From a bacterium (lineage in GTDB: Bacteria > JAMCPX01): a DNA stretch of 10,394 nt. Within the stretch, counting starts at the first letter, position 1; each line of letters opens with the position of its first letter. The translations under genes and the position numbers were made by a program. The notes under the pieces were generated by a model. It ran no database searches. It was not told the DNA's origin and was given only the letters and a program-made list of their open reading frames with translations. This document shows, one piece after another, positions 4,739 to 10,394 of this stretch. The stretch covers positions 1 to 10,394 of the forward strand of contig JAKAHI010000019.1 of assembly GCA_021815065.1 (NCBI GenBank), written 5' to 3'.

Positions 4739-7488
4739 CGGACCGCCTCAACACACCGTGCGCACAGTGTCGGATGCTGTGCATCCTGACCTACGGAAAC
4801 CGAATAATTCCAGCACCGCTCGCATTTTTGCCCATGGGCCTTTTGAATCTGCACGTTCAGGACATCTGTCCCCTGTTTTAATTCTACCTGGGAAACAATG
4901 AACAGTTCGGTCAGGGTATTTTTATATTTTTCCAGTAACACATGATCCTCTTTTCCGGCCTCAATGACAACCATGGTTTCCAGCGAAGATCCAATGGTCT
5001 TGTTTGCCCGCTGTACCTCGATAGCCTTGTTGACCTCGTCGCGTATGAGTCTTAATCTTCCATAATCCTGATACACCGAAGCATCAGTTTCCGGGAATAC
5101 GCGGTGCCGTGCATGATCCGTTAAAAATATACTTTCCGTCCCTTTGTCCGGCATATAACGCCATGCTTCTTCCGCCGTAAAAGACAATACCGGTGCAAGC
5201 ATGGTAACGAGTGAAACGAGAATATCGTACAGCACGGTCTGTCCGGCGCGCCGTGCCGCTGAAGTGGACTTTGAAACATACAATCTGTCCTTGAGAATAT
5301 CCAGATAGAAAGAACTCAGATCGACAACGCAGAAGTCGAGGATTGCATGATAAACAATATGGAAATCATACTCACGATAAGCCCCGTCTATTTTTTTGAC
5401 GAGCTCCGCGGTCTTATACAGCATATAGCGATCAACCGGCTGCATATCCTTGTATGCCGTCCTGTCTTTTGCAGGATCGAAATCGTACAGGTTCCCCAGT
5501 ATGAATTTTATGGTATTCCGGATCTTCCGGTACGCTTCTTTTAACTGTTCCAGTATTTCCTTTGAAACACTGACATCGCCCCTGAAATCCTCGGCCGAAA
5601 CCCATAACCTCAGGACATCCGCACCATACTTGTCAATGACCTCCTGCGGTGCAACGACATTGCCGAGCTGCTTGCTCATTTTTCTGCCCTTCTCGTCTAC
5701 GACAAACCCATGGGTAAGTACGGCCCTGTACGGAATGCCGTGTCCCGCCGTCAGGGACGTGAGGAGCGTGGACTGGAACCATCCCCTGTGCTGATCGCTG
5801 CCTTCAAGATATAGATCTGCAGGCCATGTTAAACCATCAGTGCGCTTCAAAACAACCGAATGACTGACACCGGAGTCGAACCACACGTCAAGTATATTCT
5901 CTTCCTTCTCAAAGCTTTTGCCGCCGCACTTCGAACATGCATAGTCCGCGGGTATGAAGTATCCGGCATCTTTCTCGAACCACGTATCAGCCCCTTTTTC
6001 TTTAAACAATTCAGACACACGCAATGCAATATCCGGGTCCGCTACACTCTGCCCGCATCCCTTGCAGTAAAACACCGGTATGGGCACACCCCATACGCGC
6101 TGCCGGGATATGCACCAGTCGGGTCTTGTTTCGAGCATGCCCTGTATCCTGTCTTTGCCCCAGGAAGGTATCCATGCAACGTTATCTATTGCCTGTAACG
6201 CCGCTTTTCTCAGGTCGTGCTTTTCAACGGAGATAAACCACTGTTCCGTGGCCCTCGTTATAACGGGCTTCTTGCACCGCCAGCAGTGCGGGTATGAATG
6301 CGGGTAGTCCTGCTGTTTTAACAGCGCACCGTTTTCTTTGAGCTTTTCTATGATTTCTTTATTCGCATCGAATACGAACTTACCGGCAAAAAACTCCACA
6401 TCGTCCATGAATTTGCCGTACCTGTCCACCGGAGAATAGACCTCGAGCCCGTACCGCTCTCCGGTCTTATAGTCGTCTGCGCCGTGCCCCGGTGCAGTAT
6501 GAACGCACCCCGTACCGATATCCGTCGTAACGTAATCTCCGAGCGTAATAAGGGAGTCTCTGTCATAAAAAGGGTGCGAAGCGATAATGCCTTCCAGCGT
6601 CTGTCCCTTGAAGGTCCCGATGACCTCTCCCTGCTTCCAGCCGTCGATAATCCCCTTCAAACTCTCAAGGAGCGGTTGGGCCACGATATAGATATTTCCG
6701 CCGACAGAGAACCCTGCATACTCGAGTGCCGGGTGCACGGTAATGGCAAGGTTAGCCGGAAGTGTCCACGGTGTTGTCGTCCATATTACAAAATAAACAT
6801 TTTTTTCTTTTAATGATGACGGCAGTTTTCCTTTATCGTCCTTTACCCTGAACCGGACATAGACAGAGGGAGAGACATGGTTTTCGTATTCGACCTCTGC
6901 CTCTGCAAGCGCGGTTGCGTCGTGGGCGCACCAGTAAACGGGTTTTTTGCCTTTGTACACATAGCCGTTGCGCATGATCTTCGACAGCTCTTCGACGATT
7001 GCCGCTTCATAGCTGTAATTCATGGTAAGGTAGGGGGCTTCCCACCTGCCGAGCACACCGAGCCGTATAAACTCCTGCCTCTGTATATCGACAAACTGCT
7101 GTGCAAATTTCCTGCATTCCCTGCGTATCTCGAGCTTCGACATCGTTTGTTTTTTCTGCCCCAGGGACTTATCGACATTATGCTCTATGGGCAGTCCGTG
7201 ACAGTCCCAGCCGGGCACATACTCTGCTTTGTAACCATGCAGTGCTTTTTCCTTGATGATGATATCTTTCAGGATCTTGTTGAGCGCATGGCCTATGTGT
7301 ATGTGTCCATTGGCGTAGGGCGGTCCGTCGTGCAGCATAAATGCTGCGCCGGAGCTGTTCTTCCTGATAATCTTTTCATAAATGGCATTCTCCTCCCAGA
7401 ACTTGAGGATATCCGGCTCTTTTTTGGACAGGTCTGCCTTCATCGGAAAATCGGTCTTCGGTAAATTTAACGTGTTTTTGTAATCCAT
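4735..7488 (-). CDS. ileS: Isoleucyl-tRNA synthetase, bacterial zinc-containing type
   Basis: This complete 917-residue class I synthetase charges tRNA-Ile in the cytoplasm. The N-terminus MDYKNTLNLPKTDFPMKADL matches the family start, and HIGH is at 64-67 in PYANGHIHIGH. The editing domain carries WTTTPWTLPAN (236-246) and HTAPGHGADDY, with Asp338/339 at the position of the editing aspartate. Two CxxC pairs lie in the catalytic insertion (FYCKGCG and ACSKCGG). The signature lysine loop reads KMSKQ (603-607) instead of the usual KMSKS. The C-terminal zinc site has Cys889, Cys892, Cys909 and Cys912, with CERCW typical of bacterial (IleS1-type) enzymes. No strong ribosome binding site precedes the ATG. 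It is co-transcribed with lspA. No T-box leader is present. Confidence 0.98.
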   Translation of the reverse strand: MDYKNTLNLPKTDFPMKADLSKKEPDILKFWEENAIYEKIIRKNSSGAAFMLHDGPPYANGHIHIGHALNKILKDIIIKEKALHGYKAEYVPGWDCHGLPIEHNVDKSLGQKKQTMSKLEIRRECRKFAQQFVDIQRQEFIRLGVLGRWEAPYLTMNYSYEAAIVEELSKIMRNGYVYKGKKPVYWCAHDATALAEAEVEYENHVSPSVYVRFRVKDDKGKLPSSLKEKNVYFVIWTTTPWTLPANLAITVHPALEYAGFSVGGNIYIVAQPLLESLKGIIDGWKQGEVIGTFKGQTLEGIIASHPFYDRDSLITLGDYVTTDIGTGCVHTAPGHGADDYKTGERYGLEVYSPVDRYGKFMDDVEFFAGKFVFDANKEIIEKLKENGALLKQQDYPHSYPHCWRCKKPVITRATEQWFISVEKHDLRKAALQAIDNVAWIPSWGKDRIQGMLETRPDWCISRQRVWGVPIPVFYCKGCGQSVADPDIALRVSELFKEKGADTWFEKDAGYFIPADYACSKCGGKSFEKEENILDVWFDSGVSHSVVLKRTDGLTWPADLYLEGSDQHRGWFQSTLLTSLTAGHGIPYRAVLTHGFVVDEKGRKMSKQLGNVVAPQEVIDKYGADVLRLWVSAEDFRGDVSVSKEILEQLKEAYRKIRNTIKFILGNLYDFDPAKDRTAYKDMQPVDRYMLYKTAELVKKIDGAYREYDFHIVYHAILDFCVVDLSSFYLDILKDRLYVSKSTSAARRAGQTVLYDILVSLVTMLAPVLSFTAEEAWRYMPDKGTESIFLTDHARHRVFPETDASVYQDYGRLRLIRDEVNKAIEVQRANKTIGSSLETMVVIEAGKEDHVLLEKYKNTLTELFIVSQVELKQGTDVLNVQIQKAHGQKCERCWNYSVSVGQDAQHPTLCARCVEAVR

Positions 7489-7501
7489 AATAACTTAACT
7501 C

Positions 7502-7529
7502 TTTAAATGAATAACGAACACTCTGTCAA
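7502..7529 (-). promoter_or_regulatory. Candidate ileS promoter giving a very short leader
   Basis: On the minus strand TTGACA (7529-7524) is followed after 16 bases by TTTAAA (7507-7502), a four-of-six -10. Initiation about seven bases downstream would leave fewer than ten bases before the ileS ATG at 7488, so the message would be nearly leaderless, which agrees with the absence of a ribosome binding site. A 10-bp palindrome, AACGTACGTT (7558-7567), lies about 30 bases upstream of the -35 and could be an operator. Confidence 0.45.
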
Positions 7530-7557
7530 GCACCTATGCGCCGGTTCGTCATTTGCA

Positions 7558-7567
7558 AACGTACGTT
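7558..7567. promoter_or_regulatory. 10-bp palindrome upstream of the ileS promoter
   Basis: AACGTACGTT is a perfect self-complementary decamer between the end of mgsA and the candidate ileS -35. Its position suits an activator or repressor site, but short palindromes also occur by chance and no known regulator motif is recognised. Confidence 0.3.
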
Positions 7568-7586
7568 CCCGGTGAATGTGCCGCTA

Positions 7587-7988
7587 TCAGCGGGGAACAT
7601 TTGTCTTTTTTTTGTCAAACATGGGCGATGAGATCAAAAAATCCGCTGTTGACCTGTTGCATGCCATGGGGATGTTGTACAGCACGGCAAGCCTCAGCAG
7701 GGCTTTCACGTCAACGTCGTGCGGCTGCGGTGTCAGCGGGTCCCATAAAAAAATGAGTATATCTATCTTTCCCTCTGCGATCATGGCACCCGTTTGCGCA
7801 TCCCCGCCGTGAGGCCCGCTCAGTAAAAGGTTCACCTCGAGCCCCGTATACCTTTTTATTTCCTGTCCCGTAGACCGGGTCGCATAAATGGTGTATTCTT
7901 TGAGTGTACCTTCATTGTATTTTACCCATTCCACAAGGTCCAGCTTTTTAGAATCATGCGCAACAAGCGCAATTACCTTATTGTTCAT
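7587..7988 (-). CDS. mgsA: Methylglyoxal synthase
   Basis: The 133-residue enzyme converts dihydroxyacetone phosphate to methylglyoxal and phosphate, a bypass of lower glycolysis that relieves sugar-phosphate excess. The sequence contains ALVAHDSKK (7-15), SGPHGGDAQTGAMI (57-70) and WDPLTPQPHDVDVKALLRLA (82-101). Asp63, Asp83, His90 and Asp93 correspond to E. coli Asp71, Asp91, His98 and Asp101, each offset by eight, and Asp63 is the expected catalytic base. I chose the ATG at 7988 because GGAG (8001-7998) stands at a suitable distance and the family begins here; an in-frame ATG at 8042 would add 18 poorly conserved residues. Length is close to that of short family members. It lies 75 bases after mnmE on the same strand, with a G-rich motif in the gap. 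Confidence 0.96.
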   Translation of the reverse strand: MNNKVIALVAHDSKKLDLVEWVKYNEGTLKEYTIYATRSTGQEIKRYTGLEVNLLLSGPHGGDAQTGAMIAEGKIDILIFLWDPLTPQPHDVDVKALLRLAVLYNIPMACNRSTADFLISSPMFDKKKTNVPR

Positions 7989-8015
7989 AAAAAAAGTCTC
8001 CTTTTTTTGTTTTGT

Positions 8016-8036
8016 CCCGTCCCTGTCCCGCATCCC
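8016..8036 (-). promoter_or_regulatory. G-quadruplex motif in the mgsA leader
   Basis: On the transcribed minus strand four GGG tracts occur at 8036-8034, 8029-8027, 8023-8021 and 8018-8016, with loops of 4, 3 and 2 bases. This satisfies the standard G3 N1-7 quadruplex pattern. The last tract ends 14 bases before the GGAG ribosome binding site of mgsA, so folding in the mRNA could affect its translation. Whether it folds in vivo is inference. Confidence 0.6.
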
Positions 8037-8063
8037 GGGCATGAAGTACCGGTTCCATGGGTC

Positions 8064-9452
8064 TTACTTGCCTATGCAGAATTCTGCAAAGATCTTATCG
8101 AGTATATCCTGCGATGTCACTTCTCCGGTAAGCTCTTTGAGTCCGGCAAGCGCGCTGTCGACTTCTTCGGCAACAATTTCCGGGAATGCCTGTTGATCGA
8201 TAAGATTTATGGCTGCATTTAAGGAAAGCTCTATATGTTCCAGTGCCTGCTTATGCCGGTACCTGTTTATTACCGGCGCATTCTCGATTGAGGGCGCAAG
8301 AGAAGGTCCTGAAATGCCCTGTACGAGCGACTCGACGCCTTCGCGCGTTTTAGCCGATACCGGGAATACGGAATAATCCTCAAAAGCATTTTTTGCCTGT
8401 TCAATCTGGTCTTTGGATGCAATGTCCACTTTGTTTATCGCAATAATGACATTGTCCTTGTGCTCTTTTGCGATCGAGAGTTCTTCGTCGTAACGAGACG
8501 CTGCCGACGGATCGGTAACGATGATGACGATATCCGATTTTTCTACCCTGCTGCGGGTCATCTCCATACCAAGCTTTTCGATAGGTTCTTCGCTGCTCCG
8601 GATCCCCGCAGTGTCGGTAAATACGAGTTTTACGCCTTTGTAGTTGATTGCCTCTTCTATATAGTCCCTCGTCGTTCCCGGATGGGGCGTAACTATGGCC
8701 CTGTTTTCTCCGACTATTGCATTAAAGAGGCTTGATTTGCCCGCGTTGGGCCTTCCTATCAATACAACGTGTACGCCTTCCCGTATAATTTTTGCTTGGT
8801 CGTAACTTTTCAATACGTGCATGACCTCATCATGTGCGGCCTGCAGTATAAACTTCAGATCGAACAATTGCTTTGGGGAAGCTTCTTCCTCCGGAAAATC
8901 TATCAGCACCTCTATGTTTGTTTTTACCTGAACAAGCTTTTTCTTTATTGAAGAAATAAACTCGGACAGTACGCCCGAAATCTGTTTTATCGCCTGCACT
9001 CTCGCCGCGTCTGTATCAGCCCGGATAAGATCCAAAACCGCTTCCGCCTGTAACAGATCCATCTTGCCATTCAAAAAAGCCCGCCTGGTAAATTCTCCCC
9101 TGTCTGCAAGCCTTGCCCCGGCCTTCAATACTCTCTGCAATACGGAGTTGATGACATTCGAACCTCCGTGCGTATATATCTCCACCATTTCCTCGCCGGT
9201 ATAGGTTTTGCCGGCTTTCATAAAAGCGATCATTACCTGATCCAGGGAAGAGGTGTTTGCCCCATTCATAACAGAACCCTGGTACAATCTGTGGCTCTGA
9301 TATTTTTTTATGGGTTTTGAAGGTGAAAATATCTCCCGGAATATTTGGTATGCCTTATTGCCGCTCAGCCGGACTATGCCTATGGCGCCTTCACCCTGGG
9401 CTGTGCTTATGGCAGCAATGGTGTCGGTTGTTACGATTGTATTTTTTTTCAT
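8064..9452 (-). CDS. mnmE: tRNA uridine-5-carboxymethylaminomethyl modification GTPase
   Basis: MnmE works with MnmG to install the (carboxymethyl)aminomethyl group on the wobble uridine of several tRNAs. The 462-residue length is typical. The N-terminal folate-binding domain begins DTIAAISTAQGEGAIGIVRL and includes KTYTGEEMVEIYTHGG (82-97). A helical domain follows, and the inserted G domain shows G1 GRPNAGKS (233-240), G2 TTRD (260-263), G3 DTAG (280-283), G4 NKVD (340-343) and SAK (366-368). The C-terminal FCIGK carries the essential Cys459. The ATG at 9452 has no clear ribosome binding site upstream. It is transcribed away from dnaA, with which it shares a 477-base intergenic region, and leads into mgsA. 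Confidence 0.98.
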   Translation of the reverse strand: MKKNTIVTTDTIAAISTAQGEGAIGIVRLSGNKAYQIFREIFSPSKPIKKYQSHRLYQGSVMNGANTSSLDQVMIAFMKAGKTYTGEEMVEIYTHGGSNVINSVLQRVLKAGARLADRGEFTRRAFLNGKMDLLQAEAVLDLIRADTDAARVQAIKQISGVLSEFISSIKKKLVQVKTNIEVLIDFPEEEASPKQLFDLKFILQAAHDEVMHVLKSYDQAKIIREGVHVVLIGRPNAGKSSLFNAIVGENRAIVTPHPGTTRDYIEEAINYKGVKLVFTDTAGIRSSEEPIEKLGMEMTRSRVEKSDIVIIVTDPSAASRYDEELSIAKEHKDNVIIAINKVDIASKDQIEQAKNAFEDYSVFPVSAKTREGVESLVQGISGPSLAPSIENAPVINRYRHKQALEHIELSLNAAINLIDQQAFPEIVAEEVDSALAGLKELTGEVTSQDILDKIFAEFCIGK

Positions 9453-9517
9453 AGTACTATTTTATTCAGTTTAATCTTTTGCTGCTTGTCCCGGCAACGC
9501 TTATAAAACCTATCGCT

Positions 9518-9547
9518 ATTCTGTGCATATTCATGTACAAGTGTCAA
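9518..9547 (-). promoter_or_regulatory. Candidate mnmE promoter
   Basis: On the minus strand TTGACA (9547-9542) is followed after 18 bases by CAGAAT (9523-9518), a four-of-six -10. This would give a leader of roughly 60 bases for mnmE. A one-mismatch DnaA box (9522-9530) overlaps the -10, so DnaA could affect this promoter. Confidence 0.4.
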
Positions 9548-9554
9548 TCTGACA

Positions 9555-9570
9555 GAGAGTATTCACTCTC
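9555..9570. repeat. Hairpin in the mnmE-dnaA region
   Basis: GAGAGT (9555-9560), a 4-base loop and ACTCTC (9565-9570) form a perfect 6-bp hairpin, followed by five A on the plus strand. It lacks a T run on the exit side for either direction, so it is unlikely to be a terminator. Confidence 0.35.
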
Positions 9571-9598
9571 AAAAACCTTCCCGGTTTGCCGCTCAATG

Positions 9599-9640
9599 TA
9601 TGCTATCATCAAAAGCTTGACAAGCAGAAATTATAGCATA
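9599..9640. promoter_or_regulatory. Nested palindrome around a TTGACA element
   Basis: The outer arms TATGCTAT (9599-9606) and ATAGCATA (9633-9640) are perfect reverse complements. Nearly concentric with them is an inner palindrome, GCTTG-A-CAAGC (9615-9625), which contains TTGACA (9617-9622). A TAATAT -10 candidate (9639-9644) follows after 16 bases and overlaps the outer right arm. The concentric symmetry suggests a dimeric or tetrameric regulator binding over a rightward promoter that could serve dnaA with a long leader, or a cruciform within the origin. Confidence 0.45.
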
Positions 9641-9826
9641 ATATGAAGTCGTGAAAAAGACTAATTTACTTTTATATTTCAATGGGTTAGTCAATAACAA
9701 CACTTTGTGGTCAGTTTTTTACACTATACCATATATTGTTTTTATTTAATGGTTTTTTTCGCATGAAAAGCAGGGGAAAAGCACAGAAAATGAATGGTAA
9801 CTATATGTATTATATATACTTTATAG

Positions 9827-9849
9827 GTTTTCCACAGGTGTTGAAAAAC
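9827..9849. promoter_or_regulatory. Back-to-back DnaA-box-like sites
   Basis: GTTTT CCACA (9827-9836) faces TGTTG AAAAAC (9839-9849) as an imperfect inverted repeat. The left site contains TTTTCCACA, which fits the DnaA-box consensus. The right site, read on the minus strand as TTTTCAACA, has one mismatch. Paired opposed boxes are typical places for DnaA assembly. Confidence 0.5.
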
Positions 9850-9882
9850 TTGTGTGTTTCTCATGCTGGTTTGCTTTTGATC

Positions 9883-9911
9883 TCAACAAGTTACACCACA
9901 AGTTATATGAT
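9883..9911 (+). promoter_or_regulatory. Candidate proximal dnaA promoter with direct repeats
   Basis: TCAACA (9883-9888) and TATGAT (9906-9911) are separated by 17 bases and match four and five of six consensus positions. The spacer contains two copies of ACAAGTTA (9886-9893 and 9898-9905) spaced 12 bases apart, and a one-mismatch inverted copy, AAACTTGT, lies at 9846-9853. Repeats at about one helical turn suggest a regulator bound on one face of the DNA. The transcript would start very near the AAGGGGG ribosome binding site (9918-9924). Confidence 0.4.
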
Positions 9912-9929
9912 AATTATAAGGGGGCCTCA

Positions 9930-10394
9930 ATGGAAGCGTGGGAAAAAATAAAAAAAGAATTGATTAATATTTATAAGGATACCAACAATGATCCGTGGAT
10001 AACTATCTTAAATCCTTTAAGTTTTAATGATAACTCTCTTATACTTGGGGTACCGGATGATTTTTCATTAGACTGGATAAAAACTCACTATCACTCTGAT
10101 ATATTGAAATTGGCAAGGTCTATAATCGGCGACGGAACAAATGTCGAGTTGGTAATCGACCATAGAGAAGAAATCGACGTTGAAAGTCACGCTTTTTTAC
10201 CCAATACAGGGTTTACCCATCTCAATAATTCAAAAGGCCTTTTAAAAAACTATACCTTTGATAATTATGTGGTAGGCGAATCAAATAAATTTGCAAGCGC
10301 TGCCGCGGTTGCTGTTTCTCAAAACCCGGGCAGGGCATATAATCCTCTTTTCATATACGGAGGTGTCGGACTTGGCAAAACACATGTTATCAAT
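9930..10394 (+). CDS. dnaA: Chromosomal replication initiator DnaA, N-terminal part (cut by window end)
   Basis: The first 155 codons are present and the frame runs off the window. Domain I (about residues 1-80, MEAWEKIKKEL onward, with FSLDWIKTHYHSDI) is the protein-interaction domain that contacts DnaB and other partners. A short linker follows, and then the AAA+ domain begins with NYTFDNYVVGESNKFASAAA (107-126), YNPLFIYGGVGLGKTH and the Walker A GGVGLGKT at 144-151. DnaA-ATP binds boxes in oriC and opens the duplex. The helix after Walker A reads HVIN where many DnaA proteins have HLMH or HLLH. The ATG at 9930 is chosen because AAGGGGG (9918-9924) stands five bases upstream and the residues match the family start. 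It is divergent from mnmE. Confidence 0.97.
   Translation, partial: MEAWEKIKKELINIYKDTNNDPWITILNPLSFNDNSLILGVPDDFSLDWIKTHYHSDILKLARSIIGDGTNVELVIDHREEIDVESHAFLPNTGFTHLNNSKGLLKNYTFDNYVVGESNKFASAAAVAVSQNPGRAYNPLFIYGGVGLGKTHVIN

Larger units (their letters stand above)
9453..9929. other. oriC: Candidate chromosomal replication origin (oriC) between mnmE and dnaA
   Basis: The region between divergent mnmE and dnaA is gene-free and AT-rich, especially 9653-9830. One site, TTTTCCACA (9828-9836), fits the DnaA-box consensus TTWTNCACA. One-mismatch sites occur at 9522-9530 (TGTGCATAT, minus), 9715-9723, 9755-9763 and 9839-9847 (minus). The tract ACTATATGTATTATATATAC (9800-9819), adjacent to the best box, could be the unwinding element. 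Origins often lie beside dnaA, and both flanking genes are transcribed outward. The number of good boxes is low, so an origin on the other side of dnaA is possible. A 71-codon open frame (9736-9951) overlapping the dnaA start is judged spurious. Confidence 0.5.

Noticed and set aside
6877..7464. 195-codon plus-strand open frame
   Set aside because: It is fully antisense to the conserved N-terminal third of ileS and shows no protein family features.
7489..7586. T-box riboswitch upstream of ileS
   Set aside because: The 98-base gap to mgsA is too short and contains no T-box sequence or terminator/antiterminator pair.
7989..8042. Upstream in-frame ATG of mgsA at 8042
   Set aside because: It adds 18 residues unlike the family N-terminus, whereas the ATG at 7988 has a good ribosome binding site and matches the family start.
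9736..9951. 71-codon plus-strand open frame overlapping dnaA
   Set aside because: It overlaps the dnaA start in another frame, has low-complexity composition and no plausible ribosome binding site, and lies in the AT-rich origin-like region.
1..10394. CRISPR arrays, tRNA or rRNA genes, transposases
   Set aside because: No regular spaced repeats, no cloverleaf-like segments and no transposase-like frames were seen on either strand.

Overview
The window is a chromosomal segment from a Gram-negative bacterium. A signal-peptide-bearing beta-barrel protein ending in Phe, a predicted lipoprotein and signal peptidase II (LspA) all point to an outer membrane. The gene content and moderate base composition would fit a Desulfobacterota- or Nitrospirota-like lineage, but that placement is a low-confidence impression from memory and not a sequence search.

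Left part (1-1513, + strand): the 3' end of a chorismate-binding enzyme (PabB-like) overlaps a short class IV aminotransferase-like gene (PabC-like), together a p-aminobenzoate/folate pair. A compact type II toxin-antitoxin operon follows (Phd/YefM antitoxin, RelE/ParE toxin), with a near-consensus promoter whose -10 lies inside a palindrome.

Middle (1514-4240): a 502-base gene-free stretch contains a 91-base region bounded by perfect 10-bp inverted repeats, plus smaller hairpins and a candidate promoter. It leads into an 8-repeat PQQ-like beta-propeller lipoprotein whose start overlaps a 12-codon upstream ORF that owns the only good ribosome binding site. Next comes a small 8-stranded-type outer-membrane barrel gene. 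The following 254-base gap has adjacent palindromes, an imperfect direct repeat and a hairpin.

Right part (4241-9452, all - strand): ileS-lspA (isoleucyl-tRNA synthetase and signal peptidase II, ATGA overlap) and mnmE-mgsA (tRNA-modifying GTPase and methylglyoxal synthase). A four-tract G-quadruplex motif lies in the leader between mnmE and mgsA.

Far right (9453-10394): a 477-base AT-rich intergenic region separates leftward mnmE from rightward dnaA, which is cut by the window edge. It holds one DnaA box fitting TTWTNCACA, several one-mismatch boxes, a nested palindrome around a TTGACA element, and a 12-bp-period direct repeat before dnaA. With the divergent gene arrangement this is a candidate chromosomal origin (oriC). 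The housekeeping genes on both sides are then transcribed away from it, in the direction of fork movement.

I found no clear novel multi-gene system. The most interesting unexplained signals are the candidate origin architecture, the inverted-repeat element at 1618-1708, the upstream ORF at 1991-2029 and the G-quadruplex leader of mgsA.
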